Origin: Mycobacterium sp.
Lineage (GTDB): Bacteria; Actinomycetota; Actinomycetes; Mycobacteriales; Mycobacteriaceae
Assembly: GCA_023264765.1 (NCBI GenBank)
Contig: JAHFVC010000013.1
Location: 1-40,864, forward strand
DNA: 40,864 nucleotides
Direction: 5' to 3'
The first letter of the stretch is position 1; the number at the start of each line of letters is the position of its first letter. The notes under the pieces are model-generated. The model had not been told where the DNA came from, searched no databases, and saw only the letters and a list, made by a program, of their open reading frames with translations. Made by a program: the position numbers and the translations under genes. Below, piece by piece: positions 28,091-38,831 of the stretch.

Positions 28091-28714
28091 ATGACCGAAG
28101 CTGCCGAACGCCGCACCAACCGGCGAGGCCAGGCTTCTCGCGAGAGCATGCTGGATGCTGCGCTGCAGGCCTTGGCATCCGGCGAACCGGGTTCGGTGTC
28201 GGGCAACCGGATCGCCAAGGATGCCGGCGCCACCTGGGGCACGGTCAAGTACCAGTTCGGCGACATCGACGGCCTGTGGGCCGCGGTGCTGCGGTTCACC
28301 GCGGAACGACGCGGCGAACTGCCTTCCCGGGCCGCGCCGCACGGCCCGCTGGCCGGGCGTGTCTCGGCCATCCTCGACATCATGTACGACGGCCTGACCG
28401 CGACAGATTCCCGCGCCATCGAGAACCTGCGCGCGGCACTGCCCCGGGACCGGGCCGAGCTCGAGCGGCTGTTCCCGCAGACCGCCGCGGAGCTGGCGTC
28501 CTGGCAGCTGACCTGGATCGAAGCCTGCCAGAAGGCGTTTGCCGATCTCGATGTGGACCCCGCCCGAGTCCGCGAGGTCGCGTTGTTCATTCCCGGAGCC
28601 ATGCGCGGCATCACCTCGGAACGGCAACTCGGCAGCTACATCGACCTCGACGAGGCCCGCCGCGGCCTGTCCAACGCGATCGTGGCCTATCTGGAAGCCT
28701 CCCAAGCGAACTAG
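28091..28714 (+). CDS. TetR/AcrR family transcriptional regulator
   Basis: SVSGNRIAKDAGATWGTVKYQFGDIDGLWAAVLRF; divergent from Rieske gene. Confidence 0.88.
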   Translation: MTEAAERRTNRRGQASRESMLDAALQALASGEPGSVSGNRIAKDAGATWGTVKYQFGDIDGLWAAVLRFTAERRGELPSRAAPHGPLAGRVSAILDIMYDGLTATDSRAIENLRAALPRDRAELERLFPQTAAELASWQLTWIEACQKAFADLDVDPARVREVALFIPGAMRGITSERQLGSYIDLDEARRGLSNAIVAYLEASQAN

Positions 28715-28730
28715 GGACTTCTGGCCCTGC
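28711..28730 (+). promoter_or_regulatory. DosR/DevR box-like site upstream of nitroreductase
   Basis: CTAGGGACTTCTGGCCCTGC; core GGGACT-TC-TGGCCC versus consensus GGGACT-WW-AGTCCC matches 11/14. Confidence 0.6.
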
Positions 28731-28762
28731 TGTACCGTCCGGCATCAGAGCAGGATCGAAGC

Positions 28763-29737
28763 ATGCCGACGACACTGCTTCCCGTCACCGTCATCGAGGC
28801 CGCCGTGCACCTCGCGTGCCGCGCCCCGTCCTATCACAACAGTCAGCCGTGGCGGTGGGTGATCCGGTCCGGCACCGTGTCGCTGTTCCTCGACCCCGAC
28901 CACCTCGTCGCCTCCGACGCCGGCGCCCGCCAGGGCCTGCTCAGCTGCGGGGCCGCGCTGGATCACTTCCGGGTGGCGATGGCGGCCGCGGGCTACGCCA
29001 CCGACGTCACGCGCTATCCCTCCGACAACGACCATCACATCGCGGACATCAGCCTGAGCAGTCTGGCCGAGGTGACTCTCGGGCAGGGTCGGCGCGCCGA
29101 CGCCATCCTGGCCCGGCGCACCGACCGGTTGCCGTTCGCAGCACCTCCGGGGTGGGACACCTTCGAACGGCTGGCACGCATCGGCATCAACCCGGCCGGG
29201 TGCACACTCGACGTGATCGACCCGACCGATCGGGAGGCCCTGGCCGACGCCTCCCATCTGACCGACGCCATGCGCCTCTACGATTCCGAATACCACCATG
29301 AAATCACTTGGTGGACTTCACCATATGAGGTGAATGACGGAATTCCCCACACCGCTCTGGTCTCGGCACAGGAGGCCGACCGCGTCGACGTCGGCCGTAC
29401 CTTCCCCATCACCAGCCACCGGGAACGCCGGCTCGACGTCGGTGACGATCAAGCGCGCCTGCTCGTCATCTCCGCCGCCGAGGACACCCGCGAGGGAATC
29501 CTCGCCGCAGGGGAAGCGCTGTCCTCGGTGCTGCTGGACGCGACCGTGGCCGGCATGTCGTCATGCACGCTGAGCCACCTGACCGAGGTCCCCGCCAGCC
29601 GGGACATCGTCGGCGCGCTGGTGCACCGGACCTCGCCACAGGTGGTCGTGCGGATCGGCATCGCGCCGGCGCTGGAAGAGGTACCGCCACCCACGCCGCG
29701 CCGCCCGCTGCACGACGTGCTGCGGGTGGAGATCTGA
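28763..29737 (+). CDS. Acg-like nitroreductase family protein (DosR-regulon type)
   Basis: [82 protein letters not shown]. Confidence 0.9.
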   Translation: MPTTLLPVTVIEAAVHLACRAPSYHNSQPWRWVIRSGTVSLFLDPDHLVASDAGARQGLLSCGAALDHFRVAMAAAGYATDVTRYPSDNDHHIADISLSSLAEVTLGQGRRADAILARRTDRLPFAAPPGWDTFERLARIGINPAGCTLDVIDPTDREALADASHLTDAMRLYDSEYHHEITWWTSPYEVNDGIPHTALVSAQEADRVDVGRTFPITSHRERRLDVGDDQARLLVISAAEDTREGILAAGEALSSVLLDATVAGMSSCTLSHLTEVPASRDIVGALVHRTSPQVVVRIGIAPALEEVPPPTPRRPLHDVLRVEI

Positions 29738-29738
29738 C

Positions 29739-29758
29739 CGGGGGACAATGGTCACCAA
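29739..29758 (+). promoter_or_regulatory. DosR/DevR box-like site upstream of devR
   Basis: CGGGGACAATGGTCACCAAG matches 15/20 of TTSGGGACTWWAGTCCCSAA (last base excepted); ends 25 nt before ATG 29784. Confidence 0.55.
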
Positions 29759-29783
29759 GGGTCAGCTCGCGAAAGGTGTCGCC

Positions 29784-30431
29784 ATGGTGTCGGTGTTCCT
29801 CGTCGACGACCACGAGGTGGTCCGGCGCGGACTGATCGATCTGCTCGGGTCCGACCCCGATCTCGACGTGATCGGCGAGGCGGGGTCGGTCTCCGAGGCG
29901 TTGGCCCGCATCCCCGCGCTGCGTCCCGACGTCGCCGTCCTCGACGTCCGACTGCCCGACGGCAACGGCATCGAGCTGTGCCGGGAGTTGTTGTCGCAGT
30001 TACCCGATCTGCGCTGCCTGATGCTCACCTCGTTCACCTCCGACGAGGCGATGCTCGACGCGATACTGGCCGGCGCCAGTGGCTATGTGGTGAAGGACAT
30101 CAAAGGAATGGAACTCGCCCAGGCCATCAAGGAGGTCGGGTCGGGCCGGTCGCTGCTGGACAATCGAGCGGCCGCGGCGCTGATGGCCAAGCTACGCGGC
30201 TCCGCCGAGCAGTCCGACCCGCTGTCCGGACTCACAGATCAGGAGCGGGTGCTGCTCGACCTGCTCGGCGAAGGGCTGACCAACAAGCAGATCGCAGCCC
30301 GAATGTTCCTGGCCGAGAAGACCGTGAAGAACTATGTCTCGCGGCTGTTGGCCAAGCTCGGGATGCAGCGTCGCACCCAGGCCGCCGTGTTCGTCTCGAA
30401 GCTGGAACGCCGTACCACCCGCGAACCATAG
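29784..30431 (+). CDS. devR: NarL/LuxR-type response regulator DevR/DosR
   Basis: [37 protein letters not shown]...[21 protein letters not shown]...[15 protein letters not shown]...[39 protein letters not shown], nearly the DosR signature. Confidence 0.95.
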   Translation: MVSVFLVDDHEVVRRGLIDLLGSDPDLDVIGEAGSVSEALARIPALRPDVAVLDVRLPDGNGIELCRELLSQLPDLRCLMLTSFTSDEAMLDAILAGASGYVVKDIKGMELAQAIKEVGSGRSLLDNRAAAALMAKLRGSAEQSDPLSGLTDQERVLLDLLGEGLTNKQIAARMFLAEKTVKNYVSRLLAKLGMQRRTQAAVFVSKLERRTTREP

Positions 30432-32132
<1,701 letters not shown>

Positions 32133-32143
32133 GCATCAGCGGC

Positions 32144-32719
32144 TCAGTCCCGCCGCTCCAGCACAGCCTTCAGTACGCCGCGCAACTCCCGGCCCACCGT
32201 GTCCAGCGGCTGTGTGGTGCGCTCGGCCCGGCACATGGCGACCGCCCCCTCCACCGCGGCCACGACCAGGGTCGCGGTCCCCATGGCCTGCTGTTGGCCG
32301 ACGCCGTGCGCGCGCAGCGCACCCGCGAGCAGAGACGTCCAATTCCCGAAGGCGAACACCGCCGCGTCGCGGGGTGCGGCATCGGCGAGTTCTTCGACGG
32401 CGACGGCGAGTATCGGGCAGCCGGCCCGGAAGTCGCTGTCCACCAGCGTCTGCCGCCACATCGTGACGAACGCCGTCAGTCCGTCGCATGGACCGGTGGC
32501 CGTGGCCCTGATCAGGACCTGGGCGGTCAGGTCATCGGCCCACCTGACCGCCTCGGCTGCCAGCTGCCCCTTTCCGCCGGGGAAGTAGTGATAGGTGGAA
32601 CCCAGCGGGGCGCCGGTGTGTCTGGCCAGTTCCCGCACGCTCGCGGCATTCATCCCGCGGCGGCCGATCATGTCGGCCGCACCCGCGACCATGCGCGTAC
32701 GGGCGTCGGCTTCGGACAT
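32144..32719 (-). CDS. TetR/AcrR family transcriptional regulator
   Basis: NAASVRELARHTGAPLGSTYHYFPGGKGQLAAEAV HTH. Confidence 0.92.
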   Translation of the reverse strand: MSEADARTRMVAGAADMIGRRGMNAASVRELARHTGAPLGSTYHYFPGGKGQLAAEAVRWADDLTAQVLIRATATGPCDGLTAFVTMWRQTLVDSDFRAGCPILAVAVEELADAAPRDAAVFAFGNWTSLLAGALRAHGVGQQQAMGTATLVVAAVEGAVAMCRAERTTQPLDTVGRELRGVLKAVLERRD

Positions 32720-32743
32720 CCGGGGCGACCTCCTATGACGTGT

Positions 32744-32774
32744 GTAATAACACTACTTGAGCAGTAATTATTAC
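32744..32774. repeat. Inverted repeat GTAATAA-17nt-TTATTAC upstream of TetR gene
   Basis: Perfect 7-bp arms in the AT-rich TetR/LysR intergenic region. Confidence 0.5.
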
Positions 32775-32800
32775 GGTCGTTGTAGCGATTGTTTGGCGTG

Positions 32801-33670
32801 TCAACCGCTGCGCCCGCCACTCAGTTCCGCACCCGCGCTCTGCACCGCGGCGGTCACGGTGTCGACCACCGGGCTGTCCAGCTTCCAGCACTGCCAGAAC
32901 AGCGGCACGTCGAGGTGCACATCGGCGATCCGGACGAAGTCGGGCCCGATCAACTGTTCGGGATACATCCCCCAACCCAGCCCCGACTGCACCGCGGCCC
33001 GGAACCCTTCGGCCGTCGGCACATAGTGCACCGGCCGCCTGACCTCCCGGCGGAACACCTTGCGGATCAGATTGTCCTGCAACGCATCGTCGCGGTTCCA
33101 GGCCAACGAGGGTGCCTCCGCGGCAGTCTTCGCGGTGAAGCCGTCGGAAAGGTGCCGCGTGAGGTACTCCGGGGTGGCCACCGGGATGTAGCGCATGGTG
33201 CCCAGCGCACGGACCCGGCACCCGGCCACCGCGGCGCGCTCGGTGGTCACGGCTCCCATCACCTCCCCCTCGCGCAGTAGCCGTGCCGAGTGGTCCTGAT
33301 CCTCGATCCTGATGTCGAACAAGATGTTGGGCAGTCGGCCGAAGACGCCGGTGAACCAGGTGGCCATCGAATCCGCATTCACGGCGATCGCCACCCTGAT
33401 GCGCTCGTCCGGACCGCCACCCGTCTCGGCGAGTGCCTCGGACTCCAGGAGAGCGGTCTGCGCGGCCAACCTAAGCAGCGGAATCCCAGCCGATGTTGCG
33501 CGACAAGGCTTTTCCCGGACAACCAAGACCTGGCCGACCCGCTGTTCGAGCGCCTTGATGCGCTGGCTCACCGCCGACGGTGTGACATGAAGACGGGTCG
33601 CCGCGGCATCGAAACTGCCCAGTTCGATGACGGCCGCGTACGCCGCCAGCTGCTGACCGTCCAGCCTCAT
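32801..33670 (-). CDS. LysR-family regulator, ArgP/LysG type
   Basis: LDGQQLAAYAAVIELGSFDAAATRLHVTPSAVSQRIKALEQRVGQVLVVREKPCRAT typical ArgP/IciA/LysG N-terminus. Confidence 0.92.
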   Translation of the reverse strand: MRLDGQQLAAYAAVIELGSFDAAATRLHVTPSAVSQRIKALEQRVGQVLVVREKPCRATSAGIPLLRLAAQTALLESEALAETGGGPDERIRVAIAVNADSMATWFTGVFGRLPNILFDIRIEDQDHSARLLREGEVMGAVTTERAAVAGCRVRALGTMRYIPVATPEYLTRHLSDGFTAKTAAEAPSLAWNRDDALQDNLIRKVFRREVRRPVHYVPTAEGFRAAVQSGLGWGMYPEQLIGPDFVRIADVHLDVPLFWQCWKLDSPVVDTVTAAVQSAGAELSGGRSG

Positions 33671-33699
33671 GCGGGCAATGCTAGTGCACGGTCGCGGTG

Positions 33700-35265
33700 C
33701 TAGACGTCAAGAGCCGCAACTGATCCGACGATCGGGTCGTAAAGCGCGACCCGCGCGATCCAGTCGAGGATGAGCTCGGAAACCTTGTCCCACGGGGTTC
33801 CCTGGACATGTTTGTTCGACGTGAATGGAAGCGCCACCGCGGTGGCCGTCCCCGCCGGCGTGGGGATGTCGACGCTGCGCCGCGGCTCCGGGTAGTACCC
33901 GTCCGAGGTGCCGGCGAACAGGTCGTTGACCCATCCCGCCGCGATCGATTTGACGGCGTCGACGTTACGTGGCGCGGAGAACCCCGCGACCACATACTCG
34001 GCGAACTGGATCACCGGATTCCCGCCGTCCATCGCGTCTATGTGGCGTCCGCCCGTCAGCATCACGCCGTTGAATCGGCCGGGTCGAGCGGCGTCCAGTT
34101 CGTCCCCGACAGCACCGAACATGTTCCACACGTAGCGCTCCGATGAGATATCCATCACCGGGCGGTCATTGACCCCTGTCAGCTTCGACAACGCGATGGG
34201 CACCGAACCGTTCATGTCGACCGAGTCCAGGAGCACGATGCCAGCCAGATCGGCGATGGCCCCGCCGTCGATCATGTCTCCGGCAGCCCCCATCACCAGA
34301 CTGCCTCCGGCGGAGTGCCCGACCAGGGTGAAGCGCCTGGGCAGAACCACCTCGCGACCCGCGGCCGCAGATGCGCTCGCCGTCAGCGCATCCCGGTCAC
34401 CGGCGAACAGATCTGCCACCGCCTGCTGCATGGGGGTGCCCGCCAGCCAGGCCCCGTCGGCGGTGAGGAAGTTCGACGTGATGGTGGGCGCCACGACAAT
34501 GCTGTGGGTGCGTTCGGCCAGCGCCGCGGCGGTATCGCTGTACATCGACCCGACCGCGCCGAACCCGTGTTGCAGATAGATCAGCCGCGTCGCCGGCTCG
34601 TCTGCGTCCGGGAAATACCAGTCGGCGGTGACGGTGCGACCGCCGGCAACCGGGATACGCAGCGTCGAGGTACGCACTGTCACGTGGGCGTCGGCCGGCA
34701 ATACCGGCGGCCCTGCGAAGAACTGGATGAGACCCATCACGACGTTGAGCACCGCCGACCCGACGGCGTTCATCAGGCTCGCGCGGCGCGGGGTCGCCGC
34801 CTTCGTCACCACGGCCTCGGCCGGCGGCGTTGCCTCGACGGCGGCCGTCGAGGTCGACCGGGTGACGGCCGGCTTCTGCCCGGCGGTGGCCGCGACGTCG
34901 GTGCGCCGCCGCTGTGCCGGTTCGGTGTCGACGCCCTCGGACTCGGTTTCGGAACGGCGTTCCCGCTTCGTCACCGGCCGGTGGACCTGCGCCGTGAGCT
35001 TCTTCTTGGCGGTGCCGGATCGGTGCTTCTCGGCGGTCTTCTCCGACGGCGTGGCCGGGGCAGGCGCCTCGGCGGCCCCCGCATCGCCGGCCGAGGACTG
35101 GTCCGGCTTCTCGCCCGCGGCGGTGGACTCCGATCCGGTGTCGGCACCGGCAGTCACTGCGCCGGTCAACAGCGCCGCGGCGACGATCGCGATCATCGCC
35201 AGTGCGGCACCCAGCCATCTCACGCACCGGTTGAGCATCCGAGCCTCCTGTAGCACCGTCGACAC
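33700..35265 (-). CDS. Secreted alpha/beta hydrolase with long low-complexity N-terminal region
   Basis: Signal-like MLNRCVRWLGAALAMIAIVAAALLTGAVTAGA (alternative start 35238); ~110-aa Ala/Thr/Lys/Glu-rich segment; hydrolase elbow LVGHSAGGSLVMGAA, RLIYLQHGFGAVGSMY. Confidence 0.85.
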   Translation of the reverse strand: MSTVLQEARMLNRCVRWLGAALAMIAIVAAALLTGAVTAGADTGSESTAAGEKPDQSSAGDAGAAEAPAPATPSEKTAEKHRSGTAKKKLTAQVHRPVTKRERRSETESEGVDTEPAQRRRTDVAATAGQKPAVTRSTSTAAVEATPPAEAVVTKAATPRRASLMNAVGSAVLNVVMGLIQFFAGPPVLPADAHVTVRTSTLRIPVAGGRTVTADWYFPDADEPATRLIYLQHGFGAVGSMYSDTAAALAERTHSIVVAPTITSNFLTADGAWLAGTPMQQAVADLFAGDRDALTASASAAAGREVVLPRRFTLVGHSAGGSLVMGAAGDMIDGGAIADLAGIVLLDSVDMNGSVPIALSKLTGVNDRPVMDISSERYVWNMFGAVGDELDAARPGRFNGVMLTGGRHIDAMDGGNPVIQFAEYVVAGFSAPRNVDAVKSIAAGWVNDLFAGTSDGYYPEPRRSVDIPTPAGTATAVALPFTSNKHVQGTPWDKVSELILDWIARVALYDPIVGSVAALDV

Positions 35266-35335
35266 AATTAATTAAACAAACTAGCTCAAATGACATTTAT
35301 CTGTCGAGAGGAGCCGTCCCGTCCGGAGTACCGTC

Positions 35336-36031
35336 TTGGTGTCACGACCAGCACGAAGGGCACTGCGAGTGGGCGAGCAGCCGATACGCCGCCGTCGGGG
35401 CCGCCCACCCGGCGGCGGAGCGGCAGCCGAGGAGTTGCGTGAGACGTTTCTCGACGCGGCGGAGGAACTGTTCGTCAGGCGTGGCTACCGCGCCACCACC
35501 ATCGAAGTCATCGCGCGCGAGGCCGGCTACTCGCGGGGCAGTGTCTATCGCCACTTCCCCACCCGCGAAAGCTTGGTCGAGGCGTTGATGCAGCGCACCA
35601 CACAGCGTCACATGCACGGCATCCTCGACCGACTGCCCGCCGAGGCCGAGCCGCTCGCCATCATCGTCGAGAGCCTCGTGATCGTTGCCAGCGAGCTCAA
35701 TCGGGACCCCCTGGTGCGCTCGATCTCGGATCAGACCGACGAGCGCACCGTCGCGACAATGCTGGCCAACAACGCCGAACTGCACCGCTTGGTCGAGGCG
35801 TGGATGACCACCATCATCGACACCGATGCGGGCAAGACCTTGCGCCCTGGCCTGGAGGCAAAGGACTTGGCGCTGTTCCTCATCGCCACGAGCATGAGCC
35901 TGCTGCTCGGCGTCATTCCCGGCTCCGACGATCCCGCGACGGTACGACGCTACCTCAACGTGTTCTTCGTGCCCGCCGTCGCTGCGAAGTTTCCCGCGGC
36001 GCACCCGGTGTTCATCGCCGACGAGACATGA
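35336..36031 (+). CDS. TetR/AcrR family transcriptional regulator
   Basis: TTIEVIAREAGYSRGSVYRHFPTRESLVEALMQRT; start uncertain (TTG 35336 / GTG 35339 / GTG 35369); divergent from hydrolase. Confidence 0.9.
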   Translation: MVSRPARRALRVGEQPIRRRRGRPPGGGAAAEELRETFLDAAEELFVRRGYRATTIEVIAREAGYSRGSVYRHFPTRESLVEALMQRTTQRHMHGILDRLPAEAEPLAIIVESLVIVASELNRDPLVRSISDQTDERTVATMLANNAELHRLVEAWMTTIIDTDAGKTLRPGLEAKDLALFLIATSMSLLLGVIPGSDDPATVRRYLNVFFVPAVAAKFPAAHPVFIADET

Positions 36032-36052
36032 ACCGCCGCAATGATTGCCGCG

Positions 36053-36889
36053 CTAACGCTTTCGGCGCGCCTCGCCCACTCGGGACGCCCGCGCCAGCAA
36101 CCCGACGTAACCCGCCCCGAGTATCCGGGGCAGCGCCGCGGCCACCCGACCGTCGGGCCCGACCAGGATTCTGGCGCGGTTCCGTTCAACTCCCCGCAGA
36201 ATGACCTCGGCCGCCTTCTGTGGCGACGTCAGCGCCGCGCGCTCGAACATCTTCCTCGTCTGCTCAGCGGTGGTGTCGGCCTCTGCCACACGCATGTTCG
36301 CCCCGAAGTTCGTCCGGATGACACCGGGATGCACGCTGTGCACGGTGACCGGATGCCGCTCGATGATCATCTCCTGCCGCAGCGCCTCGGTGAACCCGCG
36401 AACAGCGAATTTCGATGTGCTGTAGGCACTTTGATGCGGCACGGCGATCAGCCCGAAGGCGCTGGAGAGATTCACCAGCCGCGACGGTCGCACCGTCCTG
36501 CCCGATTCGATGAGTTGCGGCAGGAAGGCCTTCGTTCCGTTGACCACACCCCCCACGTTGATTCCCATCAACCAGTCGAAGTCCTTCCAGGACATGTCCA
36601 GTACCTGGGCCACCAGGTCGACCCCGGCGTTGTTGAACAGCATCGAGGCAGGCCCCGGACCACGGCGCACCTCGTCGGCGAAGTCACCGACCGCATCCCG
36701 GTCCGCAACATCGACGACGAAGGGCGTGACACTGCCTGCGGGACAGGCACCTTCGGTCTCCGCCAGGCTCTCCTTGTTGATATCCGCCGCGGCGACATGT
36801 GCGCCGTTGCGGGCGAGCTCGAGGGTCAGTGCCCGCCCGATCCCGGAACCGGCGCCGGTCACGACGGCGATGTGCTGCTGATAGCTCAT
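36053..36889 (-). CDS. SDR family oxidoreductase
   Basis: HIAVVTGAGSGIGRALTLELARNGAHVAAADIN, NNAG, SAYSTSKFAVRGFTEALRQE; ATG 36889. Confidence 0.92.
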   Translation of the reverse strand: MSYQQHIAVVTGAGSGIGRALTLELARNGAHVAAADINKESLAETEGACPAGSVTPFVVDVADRDAVGDFADEVRRGPGPASMLFNNAGVDLVAQVLDMSWKDFDWLMGINVGGVVNGTKAFLPQLIESGRTVRPSRLVNLSSAFGLIAVPHQSAYSTSKFAVRGFTEALRQEMIIERHPVTVHSVHPGVIRTNFGANMRVAEADTTAEQTRKMFERAALTSPQKAAEVILRGVERNRARILVGPDGRVAAALPRILGAGYVGLLARASRVGEARRKR

Positions 36890-37374
36890 TGAACTCCCTC
36901 GCCGCCGGACTCGGATTCGGCGATCGCACGAATGCGGTCCACCGACAGTTCCAGATTGGCCTGCAGGTCGGCCCGCCGGTCGGTGACGTTCAGGAGCAGC
37001 CATTCGTAGACCAGGATGCCGACTGGCAGCCGCACGCACATCCGGAAGGTCTCCGTCAGCCGCACGTGGTCCGGCTTGGAACCCGGATCGATGCGGTAGG
37101 TCCATTGCGTCCAGTCCCCGCCCATCGCCTGCACGACGAAGGAGAACTCGCGTCCGGGTTGCGCTGTGACCACGTTCGAGACGGTTTGCCACCGTGCCAG
37201 CCGGCGCCGGTTCCAGGCCCGGAACCGCTGCGGGCCGTCCCATTGCGCGCGGACGGTTTCCGGGCTCCATTGCGGAATGCGGGTGACATCGGAGATGAGT
37301 GCAAACAGGTCATCGGCCGAACACCGGATATCGGCGTACGCGGACAGCGTCTCGTCCTTCTGCAGAACCGGCAT
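36886..37374 (-). CDS. SRPBCC/polyketide cyclase-like protein
   Basis: SAYADIRCSADDLFALISDVTRIPQWSPETVRAQW; 162 aa; ATGA overlap with downstream SDR. Confidence 0.82.
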   Translation of the reverse strand: MPVLQKDETLSAYADIRCSADDLFALISDVTRIPQWSPETVRAQWDGPQRFRAWNRRRLARWQTVSNVVTAQPGREFSFVVQAMGGDWTQWTYRIDPGSKPDHVRLTETFRMCVRLPVGILVYEWLLLNVTDRRADLQANLELSVDRIRAIAESESGGEGVQ

Positions 37375-37391
37375 GCCCGGCGACACTAGCT

Positions 37392-37410
37392 TACTGTTGT
37401 TACAACGGTA
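37392..37410. repeat. 19-bp near-perfect palindrome (operator candidate) TACTGTTGT-T-ACAACGGTA
   Basis: 8/9 arm complementarity; located in divergent promoter 37375-37433. Confidence 0.65.
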
Positions 37411-37433
37411 TCTATTTTTGTAATATCGTCGAC

Positions 37434-38249
37434 ATGGAGCGCACCGCGACGACACCCTTCCTTGTCCAGCGCGGTGACGAGTTGGTGCCCAACCCGATCG
37501 CACATGGCGGCTGGGGTCCCACCCTGGGCGGCCAGGTGGTCGGCGGGCTGCTGGCCCGCGCCATCGAACGACAGGTCGCCGACGCCGGCCTTCGCCCCGC
37601 CCGCCTGACCGTGGAGATCCTGCGCCGGGTGGCCTCCGAACCGCTGCGGGTCAGCGCCTCGGTGGTCCGCGCCGGCAGTCGTATGCAGTCGATCGACGCC
37701 GCGATGACCCAAGGCGGCGAGGTCGTTGCCCGCGCGTCGGCGCTCTATCTTCGCTGCGGAGAGCAGCCCGGCGGCGACTTCTTCACGACGACGGTGACCC
37801 TTCCGCCGATCCCCGAGGAGCCCGAGCAGTTCGACGACACGATACCGATGTTCATCCGGGCCTACGGGCCCACCGCCGACGACGATCGGTACGAGTTCCC
37901 CTGGCAGCAAGCCGGTCCCCGGTACGCCTGGGTGCGCGAGATCCGGGACCTCGTCGCCGGCGAGGAACTCACGCCGTTCATCCGGGCCGCCCTTGCCGTT
38001 GACGTCACCAGTTCGATGACCAACTTCAGCACCGAGGGGCTGGCGTTCATCAACGCCGACTACACCCTGGCCTTGAGTCGGCTGCCCGACGGTCCGCACA
38101 TCGGGTTGGCGGCACTGACTCACAGCAGCGCCGACGGCATCGCGACCGGGTCGGCGCAGCTGTTCGATCATCGGGGGCCGTTCGGAACCGGAATGTCCTC
38201 GTCGATAGGAAATTTCAACTTCAGGCCCAACGGCAAGCACAAGCGCTGA
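37434..38249 (+). CDS. TesB-like acyl-CoA thioesterase family protein
   Basis: HGGWGPTLGGQVVGGLLARAIERQVADAGLRPARLTVEILRRVASEPLRVSASVVRAGSRMQSIDAAM. Confidence 0.85.
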   Translation: MERTATTPFLVQRGDELVPNPIAHGGWGPTLGGQVVGGLLARAIERQVADAGLRPARLTVEILRRVASEPLRVSASVVRAGSRMQSIDAAMTQGGEVVARASALYLRCGEQPGGDFFTTTVTLPPIPEEPEQFDDTIPMFIRAYGPTADDDRYEFPWQQAGPRYAWVREIRDLVAGEELTPFIRAALAVDVTSSMTNFSTEGLAFINADYTLALSRLPDGPHIGLAALTHSSADGIATGSAQLFDHRGPFGTGMSSSIGNFNFRPNGKHKR

Positions 38250-38273
38250 GCGCCCACCGCTATTGTTCATGAC

Positions 38274-38831
38274 GTGTCAGACGAGCTCTGGGTCGCCGCT
38301 ACCCGGCATCCGTTCCTGGATGCGGTGCGCGACGCCACCATCACCGATGAGGCCTTCGATCGCTGGTTGTGCCAGGACGCCATCTTCGTCGCCGACCTGC
38401 TGACCTTCCAAGGCCGGCTGCTGGCTCGCGCACCCCGCCCGGCGCAAGCGGTGCTCGCGTCCGGCTGCGTCGCGCTGGTGGCCGAACTGGACTGGTTCGA
38501 GGAGCAGGCCCGCACCCGCGCGATCGGCCTGGCCCGGAAACCGCTGCCGGCCACCCTGGCCTACCGGGAGCTGTTGCGGGTACTCGATGCCGAACCGTTC
38601 GACGCCGCCCTGACCGCGCTGTGGGTACTGGAACGGGTGTATCTGCTTGCATGGACCTACGCCCGGTCCGACACCTCGAGGTTCCGCGACTTCGTCGACC
38701 ATTGGAGCACACCGGAATTCGCCTCCTACGTCGACGAACTCGGCGCACTCGCCCGCCCGGACGGCAAGGACGCCCTGGTGGCCGAGGTGCTCTCCCATGA
38801 GGTGGACTTCTGGGAAATGGCCGGCGCATGA
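38274..38831 (+). CDS. TenA family protein, TenA_E-like (no active-site Cys)
   Basis: FDRWLCQDAIFVADLLTFQGRLLARAP...ALTALWVLERVYLLAWTYAR...VLSHEVDFWEMA; Glu at the usual Cys position. Confidence 0.8.
   Translation: MSDELWVAATRHPFLDAVRDATITDEAFDRWLCQDAIFVADLLTFQGRLLARAPRPAQAVLASGCVALVAELDWFEEQARTRAIGLARKPLPATLAYRELLRVLDAEPFDAALTALWVLERVYLLAWTYARSDTSRFRDFVDHWSTPEFASYVDELGALARPDGKDALVAEVLSHEVDFWEMAGA

Noticed and set aside
34315-35253. 312-aa plus ORF
   Set aside because: Antisense to the secreted hydrolase; RGH-rich shadow frame.
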